NCBI GenBank assembly: GCA_958496175.1
Contig: OY292277.1
Coordinates: forward strand, 52,401,050 to 52,465,049
Reading direction: 5' to 3'
Source: Sisyra terminalis
Taxonomy: Eukaryota > Arthropoda > Insecta > Neuroptera > Sisyridae
Length of the DNA: 64,000 nucleotides
Numbering within the stretch: position 1 is the first letter of the stretch; the number at the start of each line of letters is the position of its first letter. A program made the position numbers and the translations under genes. Shown here piece after piece: positions 11,601-20,910 of this stretch. The notes beneath the pieces are model-generated. The model was not told the origin of the DNA. It ran no database searches and saw nothing but the letters and a program-made list of their open reading frames with translations.

Positions 11601-11888
11601 CGGCTCTACAAAATTCTCGTTAACGGTGAAGAAAAAAATGTTTCGATCGAGAGACTCAAGCCTTGCTTTATCAATAAGACAGATGATCATCATCCAAAAG
11701 ATACGATTTTACAACCGATGCAACCACACCATTGGGCATCAACTCTTGACAAACCCATGAGAACATATGCACGTAAAGTTCAATTCAAACTTCCCACGGA
11801 AAGTTACTCAGGGGGGAGTGGTTGTGGCGGTTCAGTCGACCCGCCAACTACAAAAAAGCGAGGATCAGAGGACTCGGGGCTGCACTAG
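8682..11888 (+). CDS. pol: Pol polyprotein: protease, reverse transcriptase, RNase H, integrase
   Basis: The frame is open from before 8592 to the stop at 11886-11888; I start it at the frameshift site. Order and landmarks: aspartic protease with LIDSG (Asp at ~8793) and IIGADFL; reverse transcriptase with LDLERAYHQI, MPFGLRNATQ and catalytic YIDD at 9690-9701; RNase H with TTDAS, YDRELLAVF and TDHKPL; integrase with a zinc domain (HNPAHP, then CLACQQSK) and catalytic D-D-E blocks in HLDIISL, TTDQGTQFE and PQSNGMVERLHR. All key residues seen are intact and there are no internal stops. The frame runs through the polypurine tract and ends 66 nt inside the 3' LTR, so its last residues are LTR-encoded. 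It reverse-transcribes element RNA in particles and inserts the DNA in the nucleus. Confidence 0.93.
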   Translation, partial: LKPLSTIGAVDDSDNKLPPHELRLHIYDSNTKQKFLIDSGSVVSLIPANSFNDKLEKKPLTLYAANASTISTYGTKTIQLNFNLRRNLPWSLIIADVATAIIGADFLTHYNLLIDLKNQRLIDPLTSLSTKGETLAALTYNVSTIDVKIPTIYADLLQKYIEITKPMNRTNLINTQHAHRIVTKGSPTTARARKLGGPKAESAKTQIADMLEKGVLRPSNSPYASPIHMAKKKNDTWRLCGDYRALNTNTERDMYPPPLIQDLFQRLVGTCIFTKLDLERAYHQIPMHSDDIQKTAIITPWGLFEYVVMPFGLRNATQTFQRFMDTIFRDLDFVFVYIDDILIMSKSQEEHIKHLEIVFKRLEAHSLSINNDKCEFGQPEVNFLGYTINSQGYAPITERVSAILDYKKPETVEELRRFLGMINYYRRCIPRAAHVQLPLNNFLKRSVKRDKTKIPWTPEADKAFEDCKKKLADATLLSFPSPKSHLTLTTDASSTAIGATLEQCVNNNWKPIGFFSRKLTPTEQRYSTYDRELLAVFASIKYFQQLLDCRHFTVKTDHKPLTHALKQRHDKASERQLRQLDYISQYTTDIEYIKGEDNVVPDALSRINTITMPTALNPETIQQAQRDDKELEKIIQNTSSFSLKLHELEVEPGIKIHCDISSSIIKPFLPVSLRKAAFNTVHNPAHPSGRTTSTLLRERFIWPGIRKDAKQWSRECLACQQSKVQRHTRLQPNHIDVPNSRFNHIHLDIISLPNVRGHSYCLTIIDRFSRWPVAVPIQNMTAETVATTLFDSWISNYGSPITITTDQGTQFESALFQALTKLVGAKRTRTTPYHPQSNGMVERLHRTLKAALMCSPKPWPDILPTVLLGLRTSFKEDLQATPAEMLYGTQLRIPGEFFASADLSSDPQIFIEKHREFMRGIRPTPTAHHAKNRIFIPKDLNVCTHVWLRCDHVKPPLEPPYQGPYKVINRITDRLYKILVNGEEKNVSIERLKPCFINKTDDHHPKDTILQPMQPHHWASTLDKPMRTYARKVQFKLPTESYSGGSGCGGSVDPPTTKKRGSEDSGLH
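11810..11822 (+). promoter_or_regulatory. Polypurine tract for plus-strand priming
   Basis: A G-rich run (GGGGGGAGTGG) directly precedes the 3' LTR, the expected position for the RNase H-resistant primer of second-strand synthesis. It overlaps the pol frame, where it encodes Gly/Ser residues. Confidence 0.75.
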
Positions 11889-12045
11889 GCAACGAGGCGA
11901 TAAAAAGAAGAATAATATAATAAATAAGGAATTAATAACTGTAAAAACCAGAGAGAACCACAAATCTCTACACTTGTTATTGTATTGGCTTTATTGGCAC
12001 GAATAAATAAATATAAAAGTAGAGAGAACACCACGATTCTCTACA
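11823..12045 (+). repeat. 3' LTR, 223 bp
   Basis: Same length as the 5' LTR and, read base by base, with no difference found. It contains the end of pol (stop at 11886-11888), the TATAAAAG box and the AATAAA signals. It is followed by ATTT, the second copy of the target duplication. Confidence 0.95.
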
Positions 12046-12062
12046 ATTTCAAGTTTTAAAGG
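12046..12062 (+). pseudogene. Last codons of the split mariner, with right target-site copy
   Basis: ATTT at 12046-12049 is the right target duplication. Together with the left flank, the following bases complete a mariner C-terminal QYFxF-stop pattern. This shows the LTR element landed within a few codons of the transposase end. Confidence 0.65.
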
Positions 12063-15000
12063 ACTTTTAGCTAGGGTAAAGTGTAAAATTAGTAGAAGTG
12101 TTAAAATTGGTAGTTAAGAAATTGGGGGGGTGAAATTTTTTTGGCTAACTTTAAAATAAGACTGGCACCGCTGACTAGCAAGTGCCGAATTTGATTATTT
12201 GGAATCGCGGTCTTCTTTTCAATATCCATCATGGATAACGTATTTCACATTTAATGGCAGTGTTGTGTGCATTTTGTCAAAGGATCAACATCAAATACAC
12301 TTTTCTACTTCCCAAATTTCTTACGAAGGTATGTATTTATTTATTTACTAGTGAATACCCACTTTTTATGGGGCAAAAATATGATTTAAATTCAAACTTT
12401 AAATTTATTTTTTTAAGTAAAATAAATTTGTTTCAGCAAGGATTCGTCGATTTTTCTAGGAATATTGAATCAAATTTTCGTTAGTATATTTTAAATATTT
12501 CAGGAATAAATTAAATTTGAATTTGGCGCATAAAATTCTAAAATTAGTTAAAAGTAGTTATCGTTATTACCGGCTGTGCTACACTAGCGCCCTCAGTAAA
12601 TGACGCCCGGAAGATAACCATTTGGAGGAACACAAAATTAACATTGAGCTATCCTACCCTGATTTTGGTCCATGAGCCACAGGTGATTAGTACTTTAGTT
12701 TTTACGATGATGCTAAAAATTGGTTTGATTATTAAATCGCTTCGAAAGATAATTTTTTTTTTCTAAAAAAAATCCTTTGACGTTTTAGACATAGTTAAAG
12801 GTAGTACCTAGCAATAGTTAGTACATTGAGGTGCAAATTTTTTTTGGTATATCTGCTATTAATAGTTGCAATCTTTTAAAACAAGTATAATCAAATTTTG
12901 GCTAAATAATTTACATTAACGATGGGCGATCCTAATATTTATTTGGTTTAAATCTTCGCTAATTTAAAAAGTTTTTCTTTAAAAAAAATATTATATTTTG
13001 GTGGACCGAAACATTCGGAATTTATATATAAAACATTCTTCCCAAAATACAGCGGTAATCTTGTTTAACAAATTCATATGTTTACTTTTAATTTATAGTG
13101 AATTAAGTGCATAATTTAAAAAAGAAATTAGTTATACTATAACTGTTTTAAATCTCATAAGAAAAAATTGATTATCAAAATCAGTAAAAAATATATTTCA
13201 TTACCATTTTAAGAAGAAGCATTTACTTTTAAAAGAAATTGATTTTTTTTAAAAAAACGAAAATAAACATTAAAATAATTTTATTAAAAGAGATTCCCCC
13301 ATACAAATTTTCCCCTTGAACTTTCCGGCATTGATTTATTAAAGACAGTTTTAAAAAATAATTTATAGTGATAGTTTTCCAAAATGTATGAATTTAAAAT
13401 TAAAAATCTCTTTAGATTTTAACAATTGGAACAATAGAGAACTAGCTGCTTTTTTTGTCATATCAATTGCAAAGATTGGTAAATGAAATTTTCATTATTT
13501 TTAAATTTATAAAATATATTTTAATAAAATTGTCAAAGAGTTTTAAACACAAAAAAAACACATTCATTTTTCCGTTTTCCATTAATAACTAAATCGATTA
13601 ATAGTTCATGAATGTCACTAACACAATTCTTTTACAAAAAAAATAAAATAAAATATACCAGGAAAATTTTTATTCAAACTTGTTCATTCCATCGACAGAT
13701 ATCACCGGCACATTTTCGATTATAAAATATTCTATTTTCAATGGAGCAATTCTCATCTTTGTCACAATGATTAAATAAAATTTGAATGAAAAATCATGTC
13801 TTTGAAGCGGGATTGATCAACATTAATTTTCCAAATTAGTCACAAAAAAAAATCAAATCACTCCAATATGCTTTCATTAGTTGGCTTTTGATTGATGAAT
13901 TTTGATTCGGTGTCCAATCAACGTTAGTTTTATTTCAACCAAAATCACCATTTAAATCCCTGTAATTACGATTCGATAATGACGTTTTTTTTTTTTTTGG
14001 AAAACAAATCGAAAAGTTTATTATCTTAATAAATAAATGGGGAAAAAAAATATGGGGAAAACGCAGGGGTTTTAGTGGAAAAATAAACCAAGTAGCCATC
14101 CAATAAATTAATGAAGGGAATCATTGATTATCCATTATTCTAAAATCTCTGTTAACCATTCGTGTTTTAATGCTTTTTTGAATTGAACGATGTTGAAGCT
14201 ATGTAAAATAATTTTTTACATAAATCTAAATGACATTTTGATATGAGCTTGGCCGTTCTCATTTTCTGATAGAGACACATATTGATGTGGCTTAAAAGCC
14301 AGGGATAAACCAGCCACCGTTCGGGAAAGAATGGGCGGAAAATAACGCGTCAACGAATGATCCGACCCGGCTCTGGAACGGGAAAATGGGCTGTGGGAAT
14401 AATACTTGTGTCTGTGATAGCAACTGACGGGATGACGGGAGGTTAACTAGCACATTGTCAGAAAGCCCTCTGATTACCCTTCTGGCTTCGATATAATGAC
14501 GCTAAACAGGGATTATTGTTTTGCATATTACATGTTAATAACGATGACATGCCAACGCTGTTTTACTCCACTTTTTTCCTATTATAAATACCCAAGCAAA
14601 CATTTTGCGCTTTAATTTCTATTTTCTATCAATTGTAACGCATGCATTCACTGCACATATAGACATAGACGCATGCAAATTGCTTTTTGTTATTTTAATA
14701 CAATGCCACATACATTCCCTCACCCCACAACAACTGTGTTTAATTTAGCGAAAACAAGAAATAATTTTATTGCTATTTAAATATCACATACGAAAAAAAT
14801 AACAAATGTAACATTTGTTATGGATATTTACCCTTAAAAATTGTTCTTCTGATTGTTCTACCAATCATTGCATATTTTATCATGGAATTATGCTTATCAA
14901 ACAAATCATTATTTTCAATTACATTAAATTATCCAAATTGGGTTAAAGTTATCCACATTAAAAAAAAATTGTAATAAGAATGCATCGTGTAATTGTTGTG

Positions 15001-18000
15001 ATTTAATCTAACCTTTTTGATATATTCATGTGCATTTTCTCAGGATATTTTCTTTGCAAATAGTTAATGGTGAAATTAAAAAGAAAATTGACCTGCCTCT
15101 GAAGAGGAAATCACTTTTACTTAATCGGTTGGCCGTTGAATGAAAGGCAAAGTTAGGCCATTTAAAACTAAGTTACTGGTAATTCATAGGTTGAGGAAAA
15201 AAGGCATTAAACTTAAGTCCATTTCATCATCGTCTTCAATATGGTATCAGATATTATTTATACTTCAAATAATTGTTAAATTTCTCGATTTTTTGCCATT
15301 CAAAAGACATTTTTTTATGTTTAATAACTGTTTACTTCTGGCAAAACATTATACACTAAATTTTAATCTTAAGTGCTGTTTTTTTAAGTCATTTTTACAA
15401 GATTAAGAATGCTTTTTACTGGTAAAACAGATAATAATCGTTTGGTTTTGGCCCACATTAAAAAATTAAATGAATACAATTTTGTCTATCTTCTGAAACT
15501 TCTGCCAAAATTATGTAAATTCTGAGATTATTCTGTAGAAGCATATCAATTCTGTTACTTAATTCTGGTCATTTTTGGAAAATTCCTATGAATATTTGAG
15601 TCAATTTTAGATCAAAAGAGGTCAAAAATAAGTTTTTGACTGTTGGACTATTACATGGAAATTTTGATTAAAAGGTTTCACCCAAAAATTATATATTTTG
15701 ATGGGTTTGGATTATGAAAAATAAATTGATATTTAAAAAAATCGATATTTGGTTTGCATCCCAAGTCGAGAGGTGTTAACACCATTCATTAATCCGGAAC
15801 CAGTGTTTGGGGTCACAAAACCATTGGTATGAAAAACCATTTTAGGGTGAATTTAAAGTAATCATTGTTCCTAGTGGAGCAAAACCACAAAAGAAAAAAT
15901 AATCAAAATCTAGCTGCTAAAATATCTTAATTTATATAAATCATAAACCAGATTAGTGTCAGGTGTTATAATCGAAAAAAAGCATAGATATCATAGATAG
16001 AAATTCATAGACAACAATATAGTTTTGGACCTATAAAATAATAAATTTACATTCTTTTAACAAAAAAAAAAAAAATTTTATGAACCCCACAAAGAACAGT
16101 ATCCGACATTAAAGAATGGATCTGAAGCTTTTAATTCCCCATTTTAATTTAAAAAAAATTAAAAAGGAACTTGCAATTTTGTGCAAGAGAGTGCACTCTT
16201 TTACTAAATCATACTAAAAAAATAATTTAATATCCTGTACTATCCCAATTATTCCCTAAATTTTCCTACCGAGCCAAAAGTTGCACTTATTTTTATCTAT
16301 CGTCAAAAATATCAATGTGGTAATAATTTTAAGACCAGGAATTGTATGAGTAATGATTTTTTTTATGGTTCATTTTTGATTTTATCGAGGGTACAATGAT
16401 TCCTTCGTTAATTTAAACAGTTGGTCTTTTTAATTGGAATGCATTTTTGACCGTGAAAATCCCGGAAAATAGATAAAACTAAAATAGCATTTAATTGACT
16501 TCTCCAATATTGGATGTCTTACTTACTTTATTTTTAATCATCTTAAAGAAAAATCCGATAATGTATCGATTTTTTTCTCCCATCTTTGACGGATTTTTCC
16601 TTATATTTGAACAAATCAACCACAATAGTAAAACTAAGAAATGAGTAATAAATATTTCCATATATATTTCTAACAAATATACCTAGGTAAAACTATTTAA
16701 AATATATAGAAAACAAGATTTGGAGTTATAGAAAAGTATCCCAATAAAGTACTGATTTATTTTTGGCTCACCACGAAGTATGAAAATTTTGATTTTTTTT
16801 TAACTAGATTTTTCTAATTGGGAATCTTTATTACAAATTGCTTACTAAATGTAAATTTAACCCTTTGATGAAACCCTAAAAGATATATTTTTCAAAAGTA
16901 CCAAGGAATAGTTTTCTACAATTTTTTTTAATAACCACAAATAAATCGCTGAGGATTTTTGACTTTCGCACAGTTTAATGTTTTAGAAACCAAAATATTT
17001 CAATTCAAAAGTATTTAGTCCTTAAATATTTTTGAATAATAAGAAATATATAAAATTCAAGAAATCTAAAGCAAATTAGTGTGATTACTTGAGCAGTTGA
17101 AAAACAAGACTTTATCTCCGAAAGTTTAAGTTTCAAAACTACAAAACGAACACAAATGATGCAGAACTATTTTAATTATAAATTCGATCAATACTTTCAT
17201 TGTAAAAATGGGATTTTATCTCTTCAATTCTCTGTTTGAATCTTTAAATCATCCATTGGCTGCAACTAGGAAAAACTTTTTTTTTTCTTCTCCAGTCTCA
17301 AATAGAAATGACAACTAAATGCTTCATTAAAGCATCTAATTGTAAAGCCAAAGAAATCCACGTTGAATTGAATTTTCTTGTCCGATTCATTTAGTCCGCA
17401 TTGGCTTACAACGGCAATAGATTCTCTGATTTAATCACAATCTTCCTCCGTGCTCGTATGTTTGTATAATACGATAGAATAGAAGAGAATAATTCGATCG
17501 AATTACGAGTTGTGATTACAAATCACAAATTGGAGTAGTTTATTTTATGCAAACTGATCGGCGCTGGCCACCCCTCGCTAGCCATTTCCCTTTGCCTATC
17601 GTATTACTCTTTCGATGCAATATGTAGGTATGTGTACACATTATTGGGTGCATATATATATATATATATATGGGAGTTTTGGACGAGCGTTTTATTGTTG
17701 TCAATGCCAGTATATTTGCAAAGACGAATTTATTGCATTCATTTTGCACCAAAGTCCATTATGTGGAACATGTGTGATTGTATTAGGCAAATGTTGATAC
17801 CGAATACCGAATTTATCAGTTCCCAACAATTTTTACTATGTTCGCTTTGTCGCTTATTCGATTGAAGTAAAATGGCTAATATTTAAAATCTCTAATTAGT
17901 TTTTTTAAAAATGTAATTTATATTTTTGGTGCAGTAATTTACGATGCAACTGAATCGATCGACAGATAAATATAAATTAAATGTTTGTGAATTTGAATTG

Positions 18001-18600
18001 TTTTTCAGAGGAAATGGATTTGAATAAATTTTACTTTCTGTCAAAATATGGTTCGGGTTTCCCAAAAACAATAAATCAACTCATTGACATTACAATGAAA
18101 TACAATACAATGACATAGTTGTATCCATTAAAAGGTTCATGTTTAATTCTTGAGACTAAATCGTAAGTTAATCAGAACTAAGTATTTAGTGGGAGGTATC
18201 ACCCTTTGAAAGCTCCCGTAACTCCCCAAGGCTTATTTATAACGATTATATAACTACACCGAAAAGATTCAGGGTAGAAAAAGTTTTGCTTAGCGTGACT
18301 TAGTTTGTCAATTTCGAGTGACAAAAGGTAAGTGGAGGAGGGTTGAAATTAACGAAAAAAAAAAATAGCGTGACACCCTTCAAATTACGTCGTAAACAAA
18401 TAATTAATTTTGTTTCATGGGGAGCCGGGTTGCCCCTTTATTACGAATAGTGTTCGGGTGGTTAATTTCTATTAAAAGTTTTAGTTTTTCTTTTTTAACA
18501 GGACAAAATTGAAAAAGTTTTTCGTTAGAAAAAAATACAAATTTTGCGAGAAATTCGTAAGTGACTTTTTAGGTTTGTAATTAAAATTAAATTGAAAATT
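12063..18600. other. Long AT-rich stretch with no recognised gene
   Basis: No coding sequence or duplicated block is supported. A GC-richer patch lies at about 14270-14520 (CCGACCCGGCTCTGGAACGG). A T-run sits at 13983-13999 and a short (TA)n microsatellite at about 17652-17671. The open frames at 15140-15406 and 17540-17865 are low-complexity and resemble nothing I know. Confidence 0.55.
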
Positions 18601-18614
18601 AATATCGAAATGTA

Positions 18615-18730
18615 TAACTTTTTTGAAGTGAAAACTTCTTTAGCATCGTTGTGACTTGAAATTTTATGAAACGGAAACGGAAAATGGCAATTAAAAGAGA
18701 AACATAAATCTATAAGATTTAACATGAGAG
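18615..18730 (-). repeat. Dispersed repeat, copy 1
   Basis: The reverse complement matches 33475-33605: both contain AAGTCACAACGATGCTAAAG, AGAAGTTTT(C/T)ACTTC, CTCTTTTAATTG and an AAATCTT...GATTTAT block over about 105 bp. The family is unknown and no coding potential is visible. Confidence 0.7.
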
Positions 18731-18939
18731 AGAATGAGGTAGGAAACATTACTACTTCTTATGGTTGTGCGCGCCTGCGTATTACGCTACTTTAGAATGG
18801 TTTTCAAAGCGACCAATAGCTACCGTGTTAAATTGCTTATTTTAATTGTAAGCATAAACATTTCATTATTTAAATAAAATTAATTTTCAAGTTTGCCCTA
18901 ATTGAATATTGTTTATTGTCATGACTATCAAAAAAAAAT

Positions 18940-19640
18940 AAAAAAAACAAGGCTTTAAAGACGTCAAAAGGTTCAACAGAACGTATTCGTGAATTTCGGG
19001 CACGCCAAAAAGCATTAGTAAATAAGAAAATTAATAGATTTTAAACGTTTAACAATAATTCGAGTGGGCAAAATAATGAAAATGATGCCATTAATTACTT
19101 AAATATTTTCTATTCGCATATTTCGTCCTTAATGACGAAATTTCAATAGAATAAAAGCTAATTTAAAAATAATTCTGATATCATATAATATAACGACCTG
19201 TTTTTCAGGTGCTATTCAAATGAATGTACAGCCAATTTCTTAGGTACTCACAATTTCGTCAAAATAAATTTTCCCATAAAGAATTTCGTTAAAATTTTTT
19301 TAAAAATATGTTTGGTCATAATATGTGCTCCTTTAAACCCCAACGTCCAGGACATGAAGATCTTTTATGGATAAAAATTAAAAATTCTAATGCAAATGAT
19401 AATATTTTACTGTGCTCCACGTATTTATTAAGCAATGGAGAAAAATTTAATTCCAACAATATCCAAATACCAATAGTTTCAAATATTAAACGATACCTGC
19501 ATCTTTACCACCCACTGGATTTATTCCATACTTCCATTATCATAAGCTCTCTTATCATTTATCGAAAATGCAAATTTGGATTTAGGATAAATCTATGTAA
19601 TATATATGTTAATAAGTCGTAAAATAAAACCTACAATTAT
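18940..19640 (+). pseudogene. Possible transposable-element protein fragments
   Basis: A frame near 18952-19045 reads STERIREFRARQKAL, a basic repetitive string of a kind I associate with transposon-encoded proteins. The open frame at 19308-19622 contains RPGHEDLLWIKIKNSN followed by ILLCSTYLLSNGEK, which resembles the middle of an endonuclease domain of non-LTR retrotransposons. Neither match is long enough for a family name, and the two pieces may be unrelated. Confidence 0.3.
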
Positions 19641-19812
19641 CCTACTCATAAAATCTTACACTTGTCTTAATATCACAGTTCATAAAGTTCATCTTTTTTT
19701 AAAGTTTCACTTCTACCACGTGTGAACTGCACACATGTTGTGTATACAATATATAGGATATATTGCGGTCCAATTTATGTAGTATAATTTAGTATAATAA
19801 TATATAAAAAAC

Positions 19813-20079
19813 ATATCATAAACATAAATTTGAACAGAAGCTCAAACAAAAATATTCGTGACGTATTGCCCAGATACGTATTTCGATTGCCAAGCAATCT
19901 TTCTCAGTGGTCATCAAGTAGTTTGGATCACGTCGTAACTGCTTTGTGATGATTCACCTCATGAATCAAACTACTTGATGACCACTGAGGAAGATTGCTT
20001 GGCAATCGAAATACGTATCTGGGCAATACGTCATGAATATTTTTGTTTGAACTTCTGTTCAAATTTATGTTTATGATAT
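19813..20079. mobile_element. 267-bp palindromic (foldback) element with hammerhead-like motif
   Basis: The arms pair from the ends inward: ATATCATAAACATAAATTTG at the left is matched at the right end, and about 115 bp per arm is nearly complementary, with a loop of ~35 nt around 19925-19965. The right arm contains CCACTGAGGAAGATTGC, then GGCAATCGAAATACGTATCT. This reproduces the CUGANGA, hairpin, GAAA and cleavable AUC order of a hammerhead ribozyme. The left arm holds the mirror copy on the minus strand with one core change (CTGAGAA). No clear target duplication was found. Confidence 0.85.
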
Positions 20080-20089
20080 AATATAACTT

Positions 20090-20870
20090 ATATATTGTTT
20101 AGACAGTATAACTGTTCGAAGTCAGCGAGAAAATCTTATATTGATCTTCACACATGTGTTTTTTTTAACTTAGTAAGAAGAGTTCTAAAATTTTAATAAA
20201 GATGATTATTTTCGGTCAAAGGAAAAGATATATTTTAAATAAATATGCAGGTAACTTGCATGAATTTGATGTAGTATCTAGAAGATATCTAAAGATTATA
20301 ATAAATTTTTAAATTGATATTAAAGAAAAACTTTTCATGCAAAACTTAGAATAAAAAAATAAACATTTCTTCCACTATAGCAGGTATAATTTCCATCGTT
20401 TCATTCAAAACTATAAAGATTTAATCTTTCCCCATTTTTTTAAAAAAAAAAAAAAAACACCCGAATGGGGGTATATGCATTTACGACAATGCTTTCCATT
20501 AAACCAAGAAATACTAAATGACTTTAAAAAAAACGCAATTATATGATTATAAAGTTAAATTATACAACAATAATATTTAAAATATGGCAAGGTAAAATAT
20601 TCGACTGCAAACCCCGGCGGAACTCATTCATTATAATTAGCAAGTTATTGTACCGTGATCTAATTCGTGCGCTTTATAAAACTTTGTTTATGAAATGATA
20701 AATTTCTATGGATGGAGAGAGAGTGTTATAACAATCTCTCCAAACAACTTCACTTCATATTGCATATATCTATATGTTTACGTTACGTTCTCTTTATCTC
20801 AATTTACTTGTACAATGGCAATGCAAAATCAGAAATCTGCTACCCCGACTCATATTTGATACTCTCCCGA

Positions 20871-20910
<40 letters not shown>

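Larger units (their letters stand above)
7315..12045 (+). mobile_element. Complete Ty3/gypsy LTR retrotransposon, CsRn1-like clade
   Basis: The element is 4,731 bp with 223-bp LTRs, a 4-bp target duplication, a tRNA-Trp type primer site, gag, and pol with protease, reverse transcriptase, RNase H and integrase, in the Ty3/gypsy order. No env frame follows pol. The combination of a tRNA-Trp primer and a Gag knuckle of the form C-x2-H-x9-C-x3-C is, as I recall, the hallmark of the CsRn1 clade, first described from Clonorchis and including Kabuki of Bombyx. Both frames are open, so the copy looks structurally complete. It is inserted in the dead mariner at 6415-7314. The coding part is clearly richer in GC than the flanks, a sign of recent arrival. 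Confidence 0.93.

Noticed and set aside
11889..12045. An env-like or extra gene after pol
   Set aside because: No frame of useful length follows pol; the space is LTR only.
15140..15406. An 88-residue plus-strand open frame
   Set aside because: Composition is dominated by Ile, Phe, Leu and Lys, as expected from AT-rich DNA, with no domain.
20871..20910. A (TA)n run as a promoter or functional site
   Set aside because: It is an ordinary dinucleotide microsatellite; the open frames crossing it read the repeat as Tyr-Ile.
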